Assembly (NCBI GenBank): GCA_017165825.1
Contig: CM029381.1
Coordinates: 4,091,865-4,155,864 of the forward strand
Length of the DNA: 64,000 nucleotides
Direction of reading: 5' to 3'
Source of the DNA: Hepsetus odoe
Lineage: Eukaryota > Chordata > Actinopteri > Characiformes > Hepsetidae
A program made the position numbers and the translations under genes. Positions 63,601 through 64,000 of the stretch are shown here, in pieces. The stretch's first letter is position 1. Every line of letters begins with the position of its first letter. The notes under the pieces were generated by a model that was not told where the DNA came from, made no database searches, and worked only from the letters and a program-made list of their open reading frames with translations.

Positions 63601-63779
63601 AGTGAAGGTCCAAAGGTCCACAGTTCTTCCCACTTCCTGTAGTTGGATAAAAAGGGTAAAGCACACTCCTGGAGTATAAAAATGTCAGACTTAAAATGAC
63701 CTAAAAAGGAGAAAATATTCTGTGCTCTTAAAACTGACTTCACACACCTCACGTTGATTGTTGAGATGGTGAGGACCAT
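60627..63779 (-). CDS. Tx1-type (Keno-like) LINE ORF2: endonuclease-RT, 1050 open codons
   Basis: The longest ORF in the window, intact from ATG 63779 until the junction with Rex3. The APE-type endonuclease (1-230) has catalytic Glu38 (LQECA), GDFN at 141-144, DYVF at 205-208 and SDH at 225-227. RT has SPGLDGLP (458-465), INLDFEKAFDRV (583-594), RQGCPLSP (644-651) and the catalytic box YMDD (689-692). A C-terminal knuckle CX4CX7HX4C lies at 1007-1025. The last 100 or so residues and the 3' UTR are lost in the fusion. As copies 1 and 2 sit in U2, the enzyme probably targets U2 (inference). ORF1 begins left of 64000 and is cut by the window edge. Confidence 0.9.
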   Translation of the reverse strand: MVLTISTINVRCVKSVLRAQNIFSFLGHFKSDIFILQECALPFLSNYRKWEELWTFGPSLWSGSNFNKADDVAVLIKNPNILVKGSTVVRDGRALLANLSSSGNDFNILNVYGFNEKNERYALLEELQPHMLGRIPLVMAGDFNCVLSKRDRKRVGEDFRLDKTSVLLQNMVKDFKLGDCYRILHPKAEGFTWISGDGTKASRIDYVFARDCPPIDATLTPVFFSDHAMLSCTLSLATGVTAGRGLWKLNCSLLQNKEIVEEYRERFSQWQTLQDMFDSRAQWWEKVKDWTRQYFMTTGKRIRNKDKRCMMGLQKRLQRYYNLLNSGFDFSQEIQEVKKEMVALSEKKSKGVILRCKEKEIEEGEKCTRYFFKKVMKKGGTITKLREGGIEADDTKGILSIVEEFYGNLYDEKEVNEHSISELLGFLEQSVGQNVLLSQDFSLLEMEKCLRSFKRGKSPGLDGLPVEFYLTFWDILAHDLLAVFKDFERLGRLPDSFRLGIVSLLYKKDDRTDIRNWRPITLLNTDCKLFSKILAMRMSTVLGDVIHPDQACAVPGRKITDSLVLIRDAICYARDRNIRLAVINLDFEKAFDRVSHQYLFQVLEKKGFPGKFRAWVGLLYDGMTSRILVNGHLSKAVIIRSGVRQGCPLSPLLYVACIEPLAQILRRDEWIKGLEVPGTSGLTAKCVLYMDDITLLCTDITSIQRALDVTDWYGRASGARLNRNKSEAQLFGPWGKVDKEGLEMVFKDSDLKVLGVKFDKKGGGERNWPEVLAKVRQRLGFWSTRKLTMEGKILIIKAVILPLLLLLCCVFPPPRSFLLEYERAVFYFLWGSRWERVRREVVKRRKENGGKGLPDPLLFLGSKYTTLHVNYATSASKENKTAAFVKFWTGTYLRSIGILKVDLRTPVSFNLPRHLGFIKTFLRGFLLEKEDITILRNAKSMVSVVQDREPVCPVRGLTLEEAKIAWRNAAYSGLLNRHKDLSWMVAHEVLPVRAVMHSRGMAQTSTCPSAGCNVPETVLHALWECGLARDLWAITATLQCPSLPAEEVPT

Positions 63780-64000
63780 GAGCAGTATAGTTTAGAGGGA
63801 TAGACATAAAGCAAATATCATGTTAACTTAGTATGATGTTTAATTTTGAAATCAGGTTTTTTTCTTGCGGACTTCGTTTGGATTGAATTTCTATAGAATT
63901 AAAACAAATACAACCTTTATCCATATCGTGTTCGCAGTGTACGTGACAGGGCTTTCTCTGCTCTTTCGGCGTGGACGTCTTCAGATTGAAGTGCAAAAAG
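60628..64000 (-). mobile_element. Tx1-type (Keno-like) LINE copy 3, 3' end lost, 5' end beyond window
   Basis: Carries ORF2 and, at 63790-64000, the C-terminal part of ORF1 (similar to 43090-43290 of copy 1). The 3' end is replaced by a Rex3 fragment joined at a shared ATGTC. Its 5' end, and so whether it lies in a U2 gene, is outside the window. Confidence 0.9.

Noticed and set aside
60627..64000. Group II intron or bacterial retroelement
   Set aside because: The APE-type endonuclease, poly(A) 3' ends of sister copies and U2 target show a eukaryotic non-LTR LINE.

Overview
The window is teleost fish genomic DNA that consists almost wholly of transposable elements. Evidence: Rex1-like, Rex3-type (RTE), L2 and Tx1-type (L1 group) LINEs, tRNA-derived SINEs, gammaretrovirus-like and other LTR elements, many (CA)n tracts, and a B30.2/NLR-C gene relic. 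The species cannot be named. Three assembly gaps of exactly 500 N (20178-20677, 38294-38793, 55309-55808) all lie in or beside repeats. I see no complete, unbroken host protein gene. The host genes recognised are relics: an NLR-C/B30.2 pseudogene (263-3461), U2 snRNA genes split by LINEs (39.1-49.1 kb), and the 3' part of a histone H4 gene (57.7-58.0 kb).

Layout. 0.2-3.5 kb: NLR-C/B30.2 pseudogene. 4.4-7.8 kb: decayed Rex1-like LINE (-). 9.3-12.7 kb: LTR element with both LTRs, 5-bp target duplication and a coiled-coil ORF but no pol. 13.5-17.9 kb: pieces of an RTE-type LINE broken by other insertions, plus a tRNA-Gln-like gene relic. 18.0-19.5 kb: L2 LINE inside a ~175-bp tandem repeat. 20.7-22.7 kb: one arm of an inverted duplication whose partner is at 32.2-33.0 kb. 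23.2-25.7 kb: Rex1 LINE (+). 25.7-31.5 kb: gammaretrovirus-like endogenous retrovirus (-) with gag, protease, an extra domain carrying two H-x-T motifs, RT, RNase H and part of integrase. 33.1-35.0 kb: inverted-duplicate arm matching 53.6-55.1 kb. 35.0-38.3 kb: LTR remnant and Rex3. 38.8-51.6 kb: two tandem U2 snRNA units, each with a Tx1-type LINE at the same point of U2; the spacer of the second unit also holds a near full-length Rex3. 52.4-55.3 kb: SINEs, inverted arm and an LTR. 55.8-58.0 kb: LINE fragments, one fused in frame to histone H4. 58.1-60.3 kb: LTR-like leader and gag of a second endogenous retrovirus. 60.3-64 kb: Rex3 3' fragment fused to a Tx1-type LINE with a 1050-codon open ORF2.

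Main biological points. (1) A site-specific LINE splits U2 snRNA inside the branch-point recognition sequence. Both junctions, a PSE-like promoter element and a 3' box are visible. (2) A reverse-transcriptase ORF runs without a stop into 84 residues of histone H4 and ends before a perfect histone stem-loop. (3) The pol of one endogenous retrovirus has a possible 2H-phosphoesterase-like segment between protease and RT. (4) The inverted duplicate arms and the sister U2 unit act as internal empty sites that date several insertions.
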